Of a DNA stretch of 64,000 bases, positions 42,172 through 50,499 are shown piece by piece. Positions within the stretch are counted from its first letter, which is position 1. The number at the start of each line of letters is the position of its first letter. The stretch covers positions 62,001-126,000 of the forward strand of contig CAKRES010000004.1 of NCBI GenBank assembly GCA_934317845.1, in the 5' to 3' direction. Below the pieces are notes generated by a model. It did not search any database. It was not told where the DNA came from and was given only the letters and a program-made list of their open reading frames with translations. A program made the translations under genes and the position numbers. This DNA comes from an uncultured Lachnospiraceae bacterium (GTDB lineage: Bacteria; Bacillota; Clostridia; Lachnospirales; Lachnospiraceae).

Positions 42172-42987
42172 ATGGCGAAACCAAGTATCTACGAGTTAAT
42201 TGATGATTTAGACCAGTTTATCGTGCAATGTAAAACGCAGGCATTGTCCTCTAACCGGGTGATCGTGCCAAAGGATGAAGTATTAAAACGGATCCGGGAG
42301 ATCCGGATGAAGCTGCCAAGTGAAGTGGAGCGAAGCAGCCGCGTGGTTCAGAAAAGTGATGTGATCTTAAAGGAGGCTCATGAGAAAGCAGAGCAGATCA
42401 AGATCGCGGCCAATGAAGAAGCGCAGCGACGGATCAGCCAGACAGAGATCATGAAACAGGCGATGGAGCAGGCGAAGCTGCTGATCAATCAGGCGAATGA
42501 AAAAGCACAGGAGATCATTGGGGACGCCGTATCCGAGAGTAACACGATCCGCGTAGGTGCACTGCATTATACCAATGGAGTGATGAAGGATCTGAGCGAT
42601 TTTACTGCCAATGTATTACAGGAGGAGATCGAACGCTTCCAGAATCTTGTGGACGTGATGAGCGGACAGTATGAGATCATTGAAACGAACCGTAAGCAGA
42701 TCGCAGGACAGATCGCGTCCGGTGAGATACCACAGGATGAAGAAGAAAAACGGACAGGCTCTGTTCGTACCAGCGTAAAGCCAGCCCCTAAGATGGTGGC
42801 TCCTAAGGTGGGCCAGCAGGAAGCTGCTGCCGCTGCCGCAAAACCAGCCAAGCCTGCTGCGATCAAACCGGAACAGCCGGCACCAAAGCCACAGCCGCCA
42901 GTTACGGCACCACCACAGCGGAAGGAAGAACCGATGATAGAAGAGGAACTGGATGAGCTGGACGAGTTATATCTGGATGAATTTTAA
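42172..42987 (+). CDS. Coiled-coil protein of unknown function (ATP-synthase-stalk-like helix)
   Basis: The 271-residue cytoplasmic protein begins with a conserved-looking helical head (SIYELIDDLDQFIVQCK), then a long charged coiled coil (about 35-185) whose AHEKAEQIKIAANEEAQRRI stretch resembles stalk subunits of ATPases and DivIVA-type proteins. An Ala/Pro/Lys-rich tail (about 195-255) follows, and an acidic end (EEELDELDELYLDEF). I cannot assign a function; database names such as ATPase for this type rest on coiled-coil similarity only. Its 3' end overlaps the convergent ylbJ gene by 21 bases, and a terminator for it lies inside ylbJ. Confidence 0.7.
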   Translation: MAKPSIYELIDDLDQFIVQCKTQALSSNRVIVPKDEVLKRIREIRMKLPSEVERSSRVVQKSDVILKEAHEKAEQIKIAANEEAQRRISQTEIMKQAMEQAKLLINQANEKAQEIIGDAVSESNTIRVGALHYTNGVMKDLSDFTANVLQEEIERFQNLVDVMSGQYEIIETNRKQIAGQIASGEIPQDEEEKRTGSVRTSVKPAPKMVAPKVGQQEAAAAAAKPAKPAAIKPEQPAPKPQPPVTAPPQRKEEPMIEEELDELDELYLDEF

Positions 42988-43869
42988 ATAGAACCAGATC
43001 GTGAAAAAGGACAGGACACAATAGCATATTTTAGATAAGGTATAAGGAACGAGGGAAAGCTTCGTTCCTTTTATTGTGCTCGCAATCTGACTGATGCTGG
43101 AGCAGCCGCCAAAGGAGGCAATGGCAATGATCGAGGCGATCTTTACTGCGGAAGGAGCTGTCACACCTGCCATTGTAGCGATTCCGGTCGTCATTTCCAA
43201 AAGACCTGCACAAAATGGCAGGAGCAGATTGGAACAGGGAAAAGAAACATGATTTTCAATTCCGGCACCGATGCTTAAGATCAGATTGCATAAAATGGCG
43301 TAGATCATAATGTAACATGCAATTTTTAAGATCAAAAGCAGAGAGTGTTCAATGGATTCATCCAGTGTATAAGGGGAAGGATTTCCAGGTGGCAGTACCT
43401 GTGGAGCAGATGTTTTTTTCGCATAGCGCAGCCAGAAAATAAGACTCAATAAAAGGGGAGGCCAGTAGATGGCAAAAAACAGCAGGGATAGCTTTAACGC
43501 TCCATGAAGCTGCATGGTACAGACGTAGCCGATCAAAAACATCGGACTGGCGTGATTGGCAACGCACAAAAGTCTTGTGGCAGTGGCTTTGGAGAAATAT
43601 CCCTGAATATAATAATCGCGGATGCATTTGGCTCCCATCGGATAGCCGCACAGATAGCCGAGAAAAAGTGTGGTAAAAAGAGGAGAAGCATGCAAGGTGT
43701 GGGAGATCAGGGAGGAAAGAATGAAAAATGGCAGCAGGACAGGAAGTACCTTCTGATACCAGAGCAGCAGTCCGCTTTTGGCTCCTTCAATGCAAAGACT
43801 GGGAAAGAGCAGCAGCACTGCTAAACATAAGATCAGGACAATAGGACGAAGAAAGCCAAAACGTTTCAT
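42967..43869 (-). CDS. ylbJ: YlbJ-like integral membrane protein (nucleoside-recognition/gate fold)
   Basis: The 300-residue protein has about eight hydrophobic segments and the two gate-type blocks of the family: LPVLLPFFILSSLI and YLCGYPMGAKCIRDYY in the first half, and LLPFCAGLLEMTTGI and IASFGGCSSISQI in the second. In Bacillus YlbJ is a sporulation membrane protein; whether this organism forms spores cannot be read here. It follows tmcAL by 50 bases on the same strand, as in the Bacillus ylb region. Confidence 0.85.
   Translation of the reverse strand: MKRFGFLRPIVLILCLAVLLLFPSLCIEGAKSGLLLWYQKVLPVLLPFFILSSLISHTLHASPLFTTLFLGYLCGYPMGAKCIRDYYIQGYFSKATATRLLCVANHASPMFLIGYVCTMQLHGALKLSLLFFAIYWPPLLLSLIFWLRYAKKTSAPQVLPPGNPSPYTLDESIEHSLLLILKIACYIMIYAILCNLILSIGAGIENHVSFPCSNLLLPFCAGLLEMTTGIATMAGVTAPSAVKIASIIAIASFGGCSSISQIASTIKGTKLSLVPYTLSKICYCVLSFFTIWFYLKFIQI
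43044..43075 (+). terminator. + strand terminator inside the ylbJ coding region
   Basis: AAGGAACGA (43044-43052) pairs perfectly with TCGTTCCTT (43062-43070), followed by TTATT. The T tract is only on the + strand, so it should stop transcripts from the coiled-coil gene, whose stop codon is 57 bases upstream. The same bases encode the C-terminal part of YlbJ. Confidence 0.65.
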
Positions 43870-43919
43870 AAGGATGCTTCCGCCGCTTTTTCTCTCATTT
43901 TATGCTTAAAAAGTACGGA

Positions 43920-45059
43920 TTATACGAAAAGCATTCCGGTGCTTGCCTCGTTTTTTAAGTCCCAGTCCGGGTATTTGCGGTTGGCGATCAGGCGATAGAA
44001 ATCCGCTGCCTTTAAGTCTTGTTCTAAAAATAAACGGGCATCTTCCGATAGCTGGGAAATGTCTTTGCTCAGCTTTTTTAAGACAGGAACAGAAGCGTTG
44101 CTTTCCAGTGCACGAAGAACGGCCGGATCACTTTTTTGAAAACCAAGGATTCGCAGATAAGGGGCATAAGCAGCAACCTGTCCGGAATTCTTTAATGGAG
44201 GTAATGCCAAAAGGTAGCAGAACAGGGCACGCATCACATGAGAGTAGGTGAGCTGCTTGCCATGACATTTGTCCGCCAGTGTCGTCAGTGTATCCTGTGG
44301 TGTGAGCACACGGGAAATCGTGCGGGCGAGATCTTCGTTCAGGGAAGCTGCGGTTACAGCTTTTGTCTCTAAAAAGGAAGAATCAGTTAAAAAGCGGAAA
44401 TGAAACAGCGCAGAAAAATCGTCCTTTTCGATGCCTTCGTTTTGATTTTCCATCAATGTACGGCGTATGGAATGGGCACTGATATCCTTGATACGCGGTA
44501 CATAAGAAAAAGAAACATCGCTTTTAAAATACTTTAATGCGCGTACATATTCCAACGCTAAGATGTTATTGGCGGTTTCATAAAACGGGGAAAGCGGCAT
44601 TTGATAGCAGTCCATAAGTGCGTGCTGTCTGGCTTTGGGATAAGAAAATCCCTGCTTTAAATATTGTTTCAGTGCAAGTTGATAGTCATCAGGCTCGTTG
44701 TTTAAATACTCCGCAAGCGATACCAATTCTTCACGGTCGATCCTACCTTCCGTACCAAAAACGATCTCATCAACCACTCCGGTTGCAAGAAGCGTTGCAA
44801 CTGCCCCTCTGGCAAACCCTTGGGCACTTGATAAGCTGACACAGGTAGGCAGTGCAAGAACAAGATCCACATCGTGGGAAAGAGCAGCCCTCACCCGTTC
44901 GTTTGGGGGGATGATGGCAGGCTCTCCGCGTTGCACATAATAATTGCTCATGCATACGATGATGTGGTCTGCATGGCACTGCTCCTTTGCCTGCCGGATC
45001 AGATAAGCATGCCCTTCGTGGAAGGGATTGAATTCTGCAATGATTCCTACAACCTTCAT
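43920..45059 (-). CDS. tmcAL: tRNA(Met) cytidine acetate ligase
   Basis: The 379-residue enzyme (YlbM) acetylates C34 of elongator tRNA-Met using acetate and ATP. The HxGH nucleotidyltransferase motif is in EFNPFHEGHAYLI (His14, His17), followed by MSNYYVQRGEPAII, DLVLALPT, SAQGFARGAV and ISAHSIRRTL. AAAGGAG lies six bases before the ATG. It needs acetate, and the acetate-forming ackA lies nearby, although the link is only positional. Confidence 0.95.
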   Translation of the reverse strand: MKVVGIIAEFNPFHEGHAYLIRQAKEQCHADHIIVCMSNYYVQRGEPAIIPPNERVRAALSHDVDLVLALPTCVSLSSAQGFARGAVATLLATGVVDEIVFGTEGRIDREELVSLAEYLNNEPDDYQLALKQYLKQGFSYPKARQHALMDCYQMPLSPFYETANNILALEYVRALKYFKSDVSFSYVPRIKDISAHSIRRTLMENQNEGIEKDDFSALFHFRFLTDSSFLETKAVTAASLNEDLARTISRVLTPQDTLTTLADKCHGKQLTYSHVMRALFCYLLALPPLKNSGQVAAYAPYLRILGFQKSDPAVLRALESNASVPVLKKLSKDISQLSEDARLFLEQDLKAADFYRLIANRKYPDWDLKNEASTGMLFV

Positions 45060-45101
45060 ATCAGTCTCCTTTGCGATGTCGTTTTTATATCCATGAGTTA
45101 T

Positions 45102-45110
45102 AGTATAACA
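45102..45110 (-). promoter_or_regulatory. Extended -10 promoter of tmcAL-ylbJ
   Basis: On the - strand TGTTATACT, with the hexamer at 45107 to 45102. It lies 43 bases before the tmcAL start. Confidence 0.5.
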
Positions 45111-45181
45111 TTTTTTTGATAAAATAGTTATTGTTTCGGGGAAAAGGGTTCTGCTTTTTGTAATATCAGAGAAGATTAGGT

Positions 45182-45203
45182 TATGTTATCATTATGTTAT
45201 CAT
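45182..45203. repeat. Two direct 11-bp repeats upstream of mcrB
   Basis: TATGTTATCAT occurs twice head to tail, without a gap, about 45-66 bases upstream of the mcrB -10 hexamer. It is a candidate binding site for a regulator or a small duplication at the island edge. Confidence 0.6.
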
Positions 45204-45247
45204 ATTCTATTATTTTAGAGAATGTGGATGTGAAAACTGTAGAAATA

Positions 45248-45256
45248 TGTTAGAAT
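45248..45256 (+). promoter_or_regulatory. Extended -10 promoter of mcrBC
   Basis: TGT TAGAAT (hexamer 45251-45256), 43 bases before the mcrB start. No -35 is seen. Confidence 0.4.
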
Positions 45257-45299
45257 GGGAAATGGAATGATGCAGGTTGTTTAGATTGAGGTGATACAT

Positions 45300-47507
45300 T
45301 TGGATAAACAGAAAGAAATCGCAGTAAAGAATACGGAATGGATTATACCGGGAAATCCGGATAGGTTTGATATTGTTGAAGCATTTCGGAAGTTGGGGGC
45401 ACTAGATTGGGTGCAAAATACAAATGTTGCTGTAGGAGACATTGTTTACATATACATTTCCAATTCAGTTAGGGCTATACAGTTAAAATGTAAGGTGAAT
45501 GCTGTTAATAAAACGGAGCCAACTATAGATGATAGCCAATTTAATAAGTCGGAAGAATTTGATGGTTCCGAGGAGCGATACATGGAACTGGAAATGCTTG
45601 AGGAATTTTCTACGGACTTGTTTGCTAAGAAGGCATTGGAACACTATGGCTTCATGCCACCTAGGAGAGCGGTGAGGGTTTCGGCAGAAGTAAAGAAATA
45701 TTTGGATATTGTCCAGAAATTACTTCATGCTGAGGAGATGAATCCTGATTCTCATGATGCAACATATGAATTGATGCGTGAAGTCATAAATGCATATAGG
45801 AATATGGGAGATTTATCCCTATGTGATTATAAAGATTTGAATCTGGTATATCTTATGTGTGTGGGAACATGGAAACAGGGACTTGATGCAATGAAGAAAA
45901 CGGTAGCTGACAGCCATCTACCAGATAGAGAGAAAAATAGATTAAAGGATTTGTTGGACATATGTTGGGTGAGGGCTCAGAATAGAGAATATAAAAATTG
46001 TGAAACCAAAGATACGAATTTTGGAATGTTTGGAACAGGATTTTATTCATTTCAAAATAAAGCTGATAAGCGATCGTCTAGAGAATTTATTCAAATGTGT
46101 ATAGATATTATGGATATGTCTGATGACGATGAAATATTAAGCAGATGCGAGAAAATATTAAATGAGAGTTTTCACGGGATGCGTGCAGCATCTGCATCTA
46201 TGGTACTTCATTGCTTAAAGCCTATGACTTTTCCTATTTTTAATAGTAATATGGGTGCAGAGAATATTTATGTATATTTTAATATCGGAATCAAGCACAA
46301 AACTGAATTATATGCATACATCAAAAATGTAAGAAGGGTAAAGGCATTTCGTGACCAGTATTTTAAAGTTAAAAATTATAGAATATTTGATATAGTAGCA
46401 CGGGATCTTAGCAAAGCAACACAGTATATTGATGATGAAGCTATGCAGGAAGGAGGTATGTTACAGGAAATGAAACGAAAAAATAAAAAGTTTGATAAAA
46501 ATTTAATATTGTATGGTCCTCCCGGAACAGGAAAGACTTATAATTCTATAATATATGCGGTTGCAATTTGTGATGGGAAAGCCGTGGATGAGCTTACAGA
46601 TTATGATGCAGTTATGGCAAGGTATGATGAATTAAAGAAGGCTGGAAGAATTGCATTTACTACGTTTCATCAATCGTATGGATATGAGGAGTTTATAGAG
46701 GGAATCAAACCAATTATTGATGAAAATAAGCAAGATATTGGATATACAATAGAACCAGGGGTGTTTAAGGAATTTTGTGAAAATGCCAAAAGTGCTGTTT
46801 GCACAAAGAATGATGATTTTATTGATGCGGAGCCACATGTATTTATCATTGATGAAATTAACAGGGGAAATATTTCTAAAATCTTTGGTGAATTGATTAC
46901 TTTGATTGAAAATACAAAGAGAAGTGGTATGCCTGAAGCAGCATCTGCAATATTGCCATATTCTGGAGATGAGTTTAGCGTACCAGCTAATGTATACATC
47001 TTAGGAACCATGAACACGGCAGATAGATCGATTGCATTGATGGATACGGCACTTAGAAGAAGATTCCAATTTATAGAGAACATGCCTGATTCTGATGTGC
47101 TTAGGAAGATTCATGCCGATAAGGTAGAAGATTTGGATGTTGCTACGATGCTTGATAAGATCAATGAAAGAATTACATTTTTATATGATAGAGAGCATAC
47201 GATTGGACATGCTTTCTTTACTGGACTCAAGGATGATGCATCTATTGAAACATTACAATCAATATTTGAAAAGTCTGTAATTCCATTGCTACAGGAATAT
47301 TTTTATGAGGATTATCAGAAAATACAGCTTGTTTTAGGAGATAATGCTAAAAGTGATGACAGCCTGAAATTTGTACTTGATAAGAAAGTTATAGCAAAGA
47401 ATATTTTCAAAGGTAATGTGGAAGACGTGATTGATCTTCCTGAAAAGCAATATTTAATCAATAGAAAGGCTTTTGAAAATATCAACAGCTATAAGGAAAT
47501 TTTGTAA
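45300..47507 (+). CDS. mcrB: McrB-like GTPase with N-terminal EVE domain
   Basis: The 735-residue protein is the motor and recognition subunit of a type IV (modification-dependent) restriction system. An EVE domain of the PUA fold lies at about 10-125 (TEWIIPGNPDRFDI, VGDIVYIYISNSVRAI), expected to bind a modified base. A middle region of about 270 residues without a motif I know follows, and then the AAA+ domain: GPPGTGKT (406-413), IIDEINRGNISK (Asp518, Glu519) and the McrB GTP signature MNTADRS (571-577). GTG 45291 also opens the frame, but GAGG at 45288-45291 is eight bases before TTG 45300, so I use TTG. The gene is visibly more AT-rich, with many ATA, TTA and AGA codons, than its neighbours. 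Confidence 0.9.
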   Translation: MDKQKEIAVKNTEWIIPGNPDRFDIVEAFRKLGALDWVQNTNVAVGDIVYIYISNSVRAIQLKCKVNAVNKTEPTIDDSQFNKSEEFDGSEERYMELEMLEEFSTDLFAKKALEHYGFMPPRRAVRVSAEVKKYLDIVQKLLHAEEMNPDSHDATYELMREVINAYRNMGDLSLCDYKDLNLVYLMCVGTWKQGLDAMKKTVADSHLPDREKNRLKDLLDICWVRAQNREYKNCETKDTNFGMFGTGFYSFQNKADKRSSREFIQMCIDIMDMSDDDEILSRCEKILNESFHGMRAASASMVLHCLKPMTFPIFNSNMGAENIYVYFNIGIKHKTELYAYIKNVRRVKAFRDQYFKVKNYRIFDIVARDLSKATQYIDDEAMQEGGMLQEMKRKNKKFDKNLILYGPPGTGKTYNSIIYAVAICDGKAVDELTDYDAVMARYDELKKAGRIAFTTFHQSYGYEEFIEGIKPIIDENKQDIGYTIEPGVFKEFCENAKSAVCTKNDDFIDAEPHVFIIDEINRGNISKIFGELITLIENTKRSGMPEAASAILPYSGDEFSVPANVYILGTMNTADRSIALMDTALRRRFQFIENMPDSDVLRKIHADKVEDLDVATMLDKINERITFLYDREHTIGHAFFTGLKDDASIETLQSIFEKSVIPLLQEYFYEDYQKIQLVLGDNAKSDDSLKFVLDKKVIAKNIFKGNVEDVIDLPEKQYLINRKAFENINSYKEIL

Positions 47508-47521
47508 AGTGTGGTGATAGC

Positions 47522-48838
47522 GTGGGTAAAACGTTTGAGGTAAAAGAGTATGATACCATCATTTGTAATGCCGATTACAAAGATGATGAAAAGTACAAAT
47601 ATCTGAACCGGAAAGAATTTGACAATCTAGTAGCGTTTATCCATGAGTTTGCCGGTCAAGCAGAAAGTGCGGATGCGTTGGATTTCATGAAAATATCCTA
47701 TCGACGTAATGTTGGAGAAATGATTTCTATAAAGAATTATGTTGGATTGATTCAGATGAAGAATGGTTTTCAAATTCAAGTGCTTCCAAAGATAATGTTT
47801 GGGGAGGAAGAGGAAGGAAATGCGAAAACTAAGAGGGTATTTTTAAAAATGCTCCGAAGTATGAAGAATTTTCCAAGTAAGGTGTTCAACGATACCTCGT
47901 TAAATGTGGATCAGATGAATTTATATGAGTTGTTCATCAATATGTATTTGCAGGAAGTAAGAAGATTGATCAAACGAGGAATTAAATCGAATTATGTTGA
48001 ACAGGAAGATAACTTACGTTATTACAAAGGGAAACTTCTTGTGAAGGAGCACGTGAGAGCAAATTTGGCTCATAAAGAACGGTTTTTTGTTTCCTATGAT
48101 GAATTCCATCTGAATAGAGCAGAGAATCGGCTTATAAAGGCGACACTTGTAATGTTACAAAAATTGACGGCCAGTGCAAAAAACTCAAAGGAGATTAGAC
48201 AGTTACTCACGGCTTTTGAAATGGTCGATGCATCAGTCAATTATGCTAAGGATTTTTCACAGGTTGTGATTAACAGAACTACAAAAGACTATGAAATGCT
48301 TATGCAATGGTCAAAAGTTTTTCTGATGGATAAGAGCTTTACGACCTTTTCAGGATCTGCGACATCAAGAGCATTATTATTCCCAATGGAGTCAGTATAT
48401 GAGAGTTATGTTGCACAGCAAATGAAGAAAGTAATGGAACCAGAAGGTTGGAATGTTTCATGTCAAGATAGGGGACATTATCTTTTTACAGAGCCAAGGC
48501 ATCAGTTTGCTCTTAGACCGGATATAGTTATGGAAAAAGATGAACGTAGAGTTGTTTTGGATACAAAATGGAAACGACTGATAAATAATGAAAGGATCAA
48601 TTATGGCATATCACAATCAGATATGTACCAGATGTATGCATATTCTAAAAAATATAACACTTCTGAAATATGGCTTTTATATCCGTTAAATGACGAGATG
48701 AAAAATTGTAATCCGATAAGATTTAAAAGTGGAGATGGCACTACGGTGAATTTACATTTTATAGATGTTGATAAAATAGAAGATAATTTACAGATGCTTT
48801 GCATGAAATTAGAAGAAGGAGATAAGAATGTCAGATAA
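47522..48838 (+). CDS. mcrC: McrC-like nuclease subunit
   Basis: The 438-residue partner of McrB has an N-terminal region that binds the GTPase ring (RRNVGEMISIKNYVGLIQMKNG, QVLPKI), a helical middle with LRYYKGKLLVKEHVRANL, and a C-terminal PD-(D/E)xK nuclease: RPDIV (Asp334) then LDTKWK (Asp347, Lys349), so the active site looks intact. The start is GTG, 15 bases after mcrB, with a weak GGTGAT site. It cleaves DNA only when driven by McrB translocation. Codon use is AT-rich like mcrB. Confidence 0.9.
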   Translation: MGKTFEVKEYDTIICNADYKDDEKYKYLNRKEFDNLVAFIHEFAGQAESADALDFMKISYRRNVGEMISIKNYVGLIQMKNGFQIQVLPKIMFGEEEEGNAKTKRVFLKMLRSMKNFPSKVFNDTSLNVDQMNLYELFINMYLQEVRRLIKRGIKSNYVEQEDNLRYYKGKLLVKEHVRANLAHKERFFVSYDEFHLNRAENRLIKATLVMLQKLTASAKNSKEIRQLLTAFEMVDASVNYAKDFSQVVINRTTKDYEMLMQWSKVFLMDKSFTTFSGSATSRALLFPMESVYESYVAQQMKKVMEPEGWNVSCQDRGHYLFTEPRHQFALRPDIVMEKDERRVVLDTKWKRLINNERINYGISQSDMYQMYAYSKKYNTSEIWLLYPLNDEMKNCNPIRFKSGDGTTVNLHFIDVDKIEDNLQMLCMKLEEGDKNVR

Positions 48839-49038
48839 TAAATATGATAAACTCATTGGATTTTTGGAACGGTGGAGAAAGATATGTTTCTAACATAGAT
48901 GCAAAGGGAATCATGGCACTATTTATGGCAATGGTGCGGAGCGAGAGATTTTGTGCTGGAACGATAATGGAAATGATAAAATCTGGCACAGTCAAACAGT
49001 GGTTGCTCTGCCTGAGAGAACTTAGTCAGATGCAATAA
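48828..49038 (+). pseudogene. Decayed small gene after mcrC (possibly DUF6508-like)
   Basis: An ATG at 48828 with a good AAGGAG site overlaps the mcrC stop and reads MSDNKYDKLIGFLERW, then stops at 48891-48893. In another frame the DNA from about 48890 to the TAA at 49036-49038 reads SNIDAKGIMALFMAMVRSER then FCAGTIMEMIKSGTVKQWLL. These look like the start and end of one small protein, joined by a frameshift and a loss of the middle. From memory the two parts resemble the ends of DUF6508 proteins; this needs a profile search. If the reading is right, the third gene of the mcrBC operon is inactive. Confidence 0.5.
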
Positions 49039-49062
49039 GAAAAAGATCAATAGGGGGAGCAG

Positions 49063-49728
49063 ATGAAAAAAAGATTAATATTGATTTTGGCATTTATGTT
49101 AATGCTATCAAATATCTGTTTTGCAATGCCTCTTGCAGAAAGTGTGAGCGGAGATGCCAGTAATAGTGATGAGAAAGATGTAATCACAATTGAATATTTT
49201 ATAGATTGTAAAATGTGTAAATTGGTTATGGCTAACAAGGGGGAGACGATTGAACTTTGGATACCAGAAAAAGAAGGCTATAAGTTTTTATACTGGAAAT
49301 ATTCAGATGAAAACAGAGTTGCAACGATAGCAACAAATGAAACTATATTTACATCTGATACTGCATTGCGAGCAGTTTGGGAAATCCTTCCCGATAACAA
49401 TCACCCTACAAATGGTTTACCTATGGAGTATGAATACCAAACTCCTCAAAACATATACACCAGTATAAAAAAGGTTAAGGTCAGGAATAATCAAGTGATC
49501 GTAACTATGAAAAAGGATAAAAGAGCTATGAGTTATACGGTGAAATATTCCACAAGTAAGAAGTTTTCACCAAAGCAAACAAAGGAGATACGGTACAAAA
49601 AGAATAAAATTACCTTGAAAGGTTTGAAAAAAGGAAAAACCTACTACATACAAGCAGTGATCAAACCACGCGATGCAACAAAGTACCGCGCATATGCATC
49701 TAAAATAAAGAAAGTAAAGATCAAATAG
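49063..49728 (+). CDS. Secreted InlB-repeat/FN3-like protein, first tandem paralogue
   Basis: The 221-residue protein has a signal peptide (KKRLILILAFMLMLSNICFA), a short SVSGDASNS linker, a beta module of InlB B-repeat type (about 60-112: GYKFLYWKYSDENRV ... LRAVWE), and a Lys-rich FN3-like module (about 115-221) ending KKVKIK. It should be exported; there is no sortase motif or TM anchor. GGGGGAG precedes the ATG. It is the first of two tandem copies. The ends are almost identical in the two copies while the middle differs. Function is unknown. Confidence 0.75.
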   Translation: MKKRLILILAFMLMLSNICFAMPLAESVSGDASNSDEKDVITIEYFIDCKMCKLVMANKGETIELWIPEKEGYKFLYWKYSDENRVATIATNETIFTSDTALRAVWEILPDNNHPTNGLPMEYEYQTPQNIYTSIKKVKVRNNQVIVTMKKDKRAMSYTVKYSTSKKFSPKQTKEIRYKKNKITLKGLKKGKTYYIQAVIKPRDATKYRAYASKIKKVKIK

Positions 49729-49737
49729 GGGGAGCAG

Positions 49738-50451
49738 ATGAAAAAAAGATTAATATTGTTTTTAACATTTATGTTAGTGTTATTAAATATCTGTTTTGTA
49801 ATGTCTCGTGCAGAAAGTGTGAGCGGAGATGCCAGTAATAGTGCTAATGTGACAAGTGGGGATGGATCCGGTGATAATACAGAGGATGACCGTGTTTCTA
49901 ATAGTATAAAAATCAAATTTGTTGATGAAGGAGTCGATTTGAAAGTGGTCACAATCCCAAAAGGAAGTTCTGTGCAGGTATGGACTCCGGAAAAAAGGGA
50001 TTATAAATTTTTGTGTTGGAAATATAGAGACGAAAATGGGTACGGTGCAATCGTTACTGAAGAAACCAAATTTTATGAAAATACAATACTGCGGGCATTT
50101 TGGGAATATGCTCCAGAGGGAGCGCACCCTACAAATGGTTTACCTATGGAGTATGAATACCAAACTCATCAAAACATATACACCAGTATAAAAAAGGTTA
50201 AAGTCAGGAATAACCAATTGATCGTAACTGTGAAAAAGGATAAAAGAGCCATGAGTTATACGGTGAAATATTCCACAAGTAAGAAGTTTTCACCAAAGAA
50301 AACAAAGGAGATACGGTACAAAAAGAATAAAATTACCCTGAAAGGTTTGAAAAAAGGAAAAACCTACTACATACAAGCAGTGATAAAACCACGTGATACA
50401 ACAAAATATCGCGCATATGCATCTAAGATAAAAAAAGTAAAGATCAAATAA
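49738..50451 (+). CDS. Secreted InlB-repeat/FN3-like protein, second tandem paralogue
   Basis: The 237-residue protein has the same signal peptide type and SVSGDASNS linker, extended here by ANVTSGDGSGDN, then a diverged InlB-like module (about 73-128: DYKFLCWKYRDENGY ... LRAFWEY) and the same C-terminal FN3-like module. Over the last 107 residues I count five differences from the first copy. The gene starts nine bases after the first copy with the same GGGGGAGCAG leader. A terminator follows. Confidence 0.75.
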   Translation: MKKRLILFLTFMLVLLNICFVMSRAESVSGDASNSANVTSGDGSGDNTEDDRVSNSIKIKFVDEGVDLKVVTIPKGSSVQVWTPEKRDYKFLCWKYRDENGYGAIVTEETKFYENTILRAFWEYAPEGAHPTNGLPMEYEYQTHQNIYTSIKKVKVRNNQLIVTVKKDKRAMSYTVKYSTSKKFSPKKTKEIRYKKNKITLKGLKKGKTYYIQAVIKPRDTTKYRAYASKIKKVKIK

Positions 50452-50468
50452 CCAGATCAAATTTTTTT

Positions 50469-50499
50469 AAAGGCACTCTTTGAAAAAAGGGTGCTTTTT
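50469..50499 (+). terminator. Intrinsic terminator at the end of the accessory island
   Basis: AAAGGCACTCTTT (50469-50481) pairs with AAAGGGTGCTTTT (50486-50498) with two G-T pairs, and the T tract follows. It is 18 bases after the stop codon of the second secreted paralogue. Confidence 0.8.

Noticed and set aside
48844..49038. A separate intact 64-residue gene after mcrC
   Set aside because: Its ATG lies inside the preceding short frame without a ribosome site, and the sequence reads better as the displaced end of one decayed gene.
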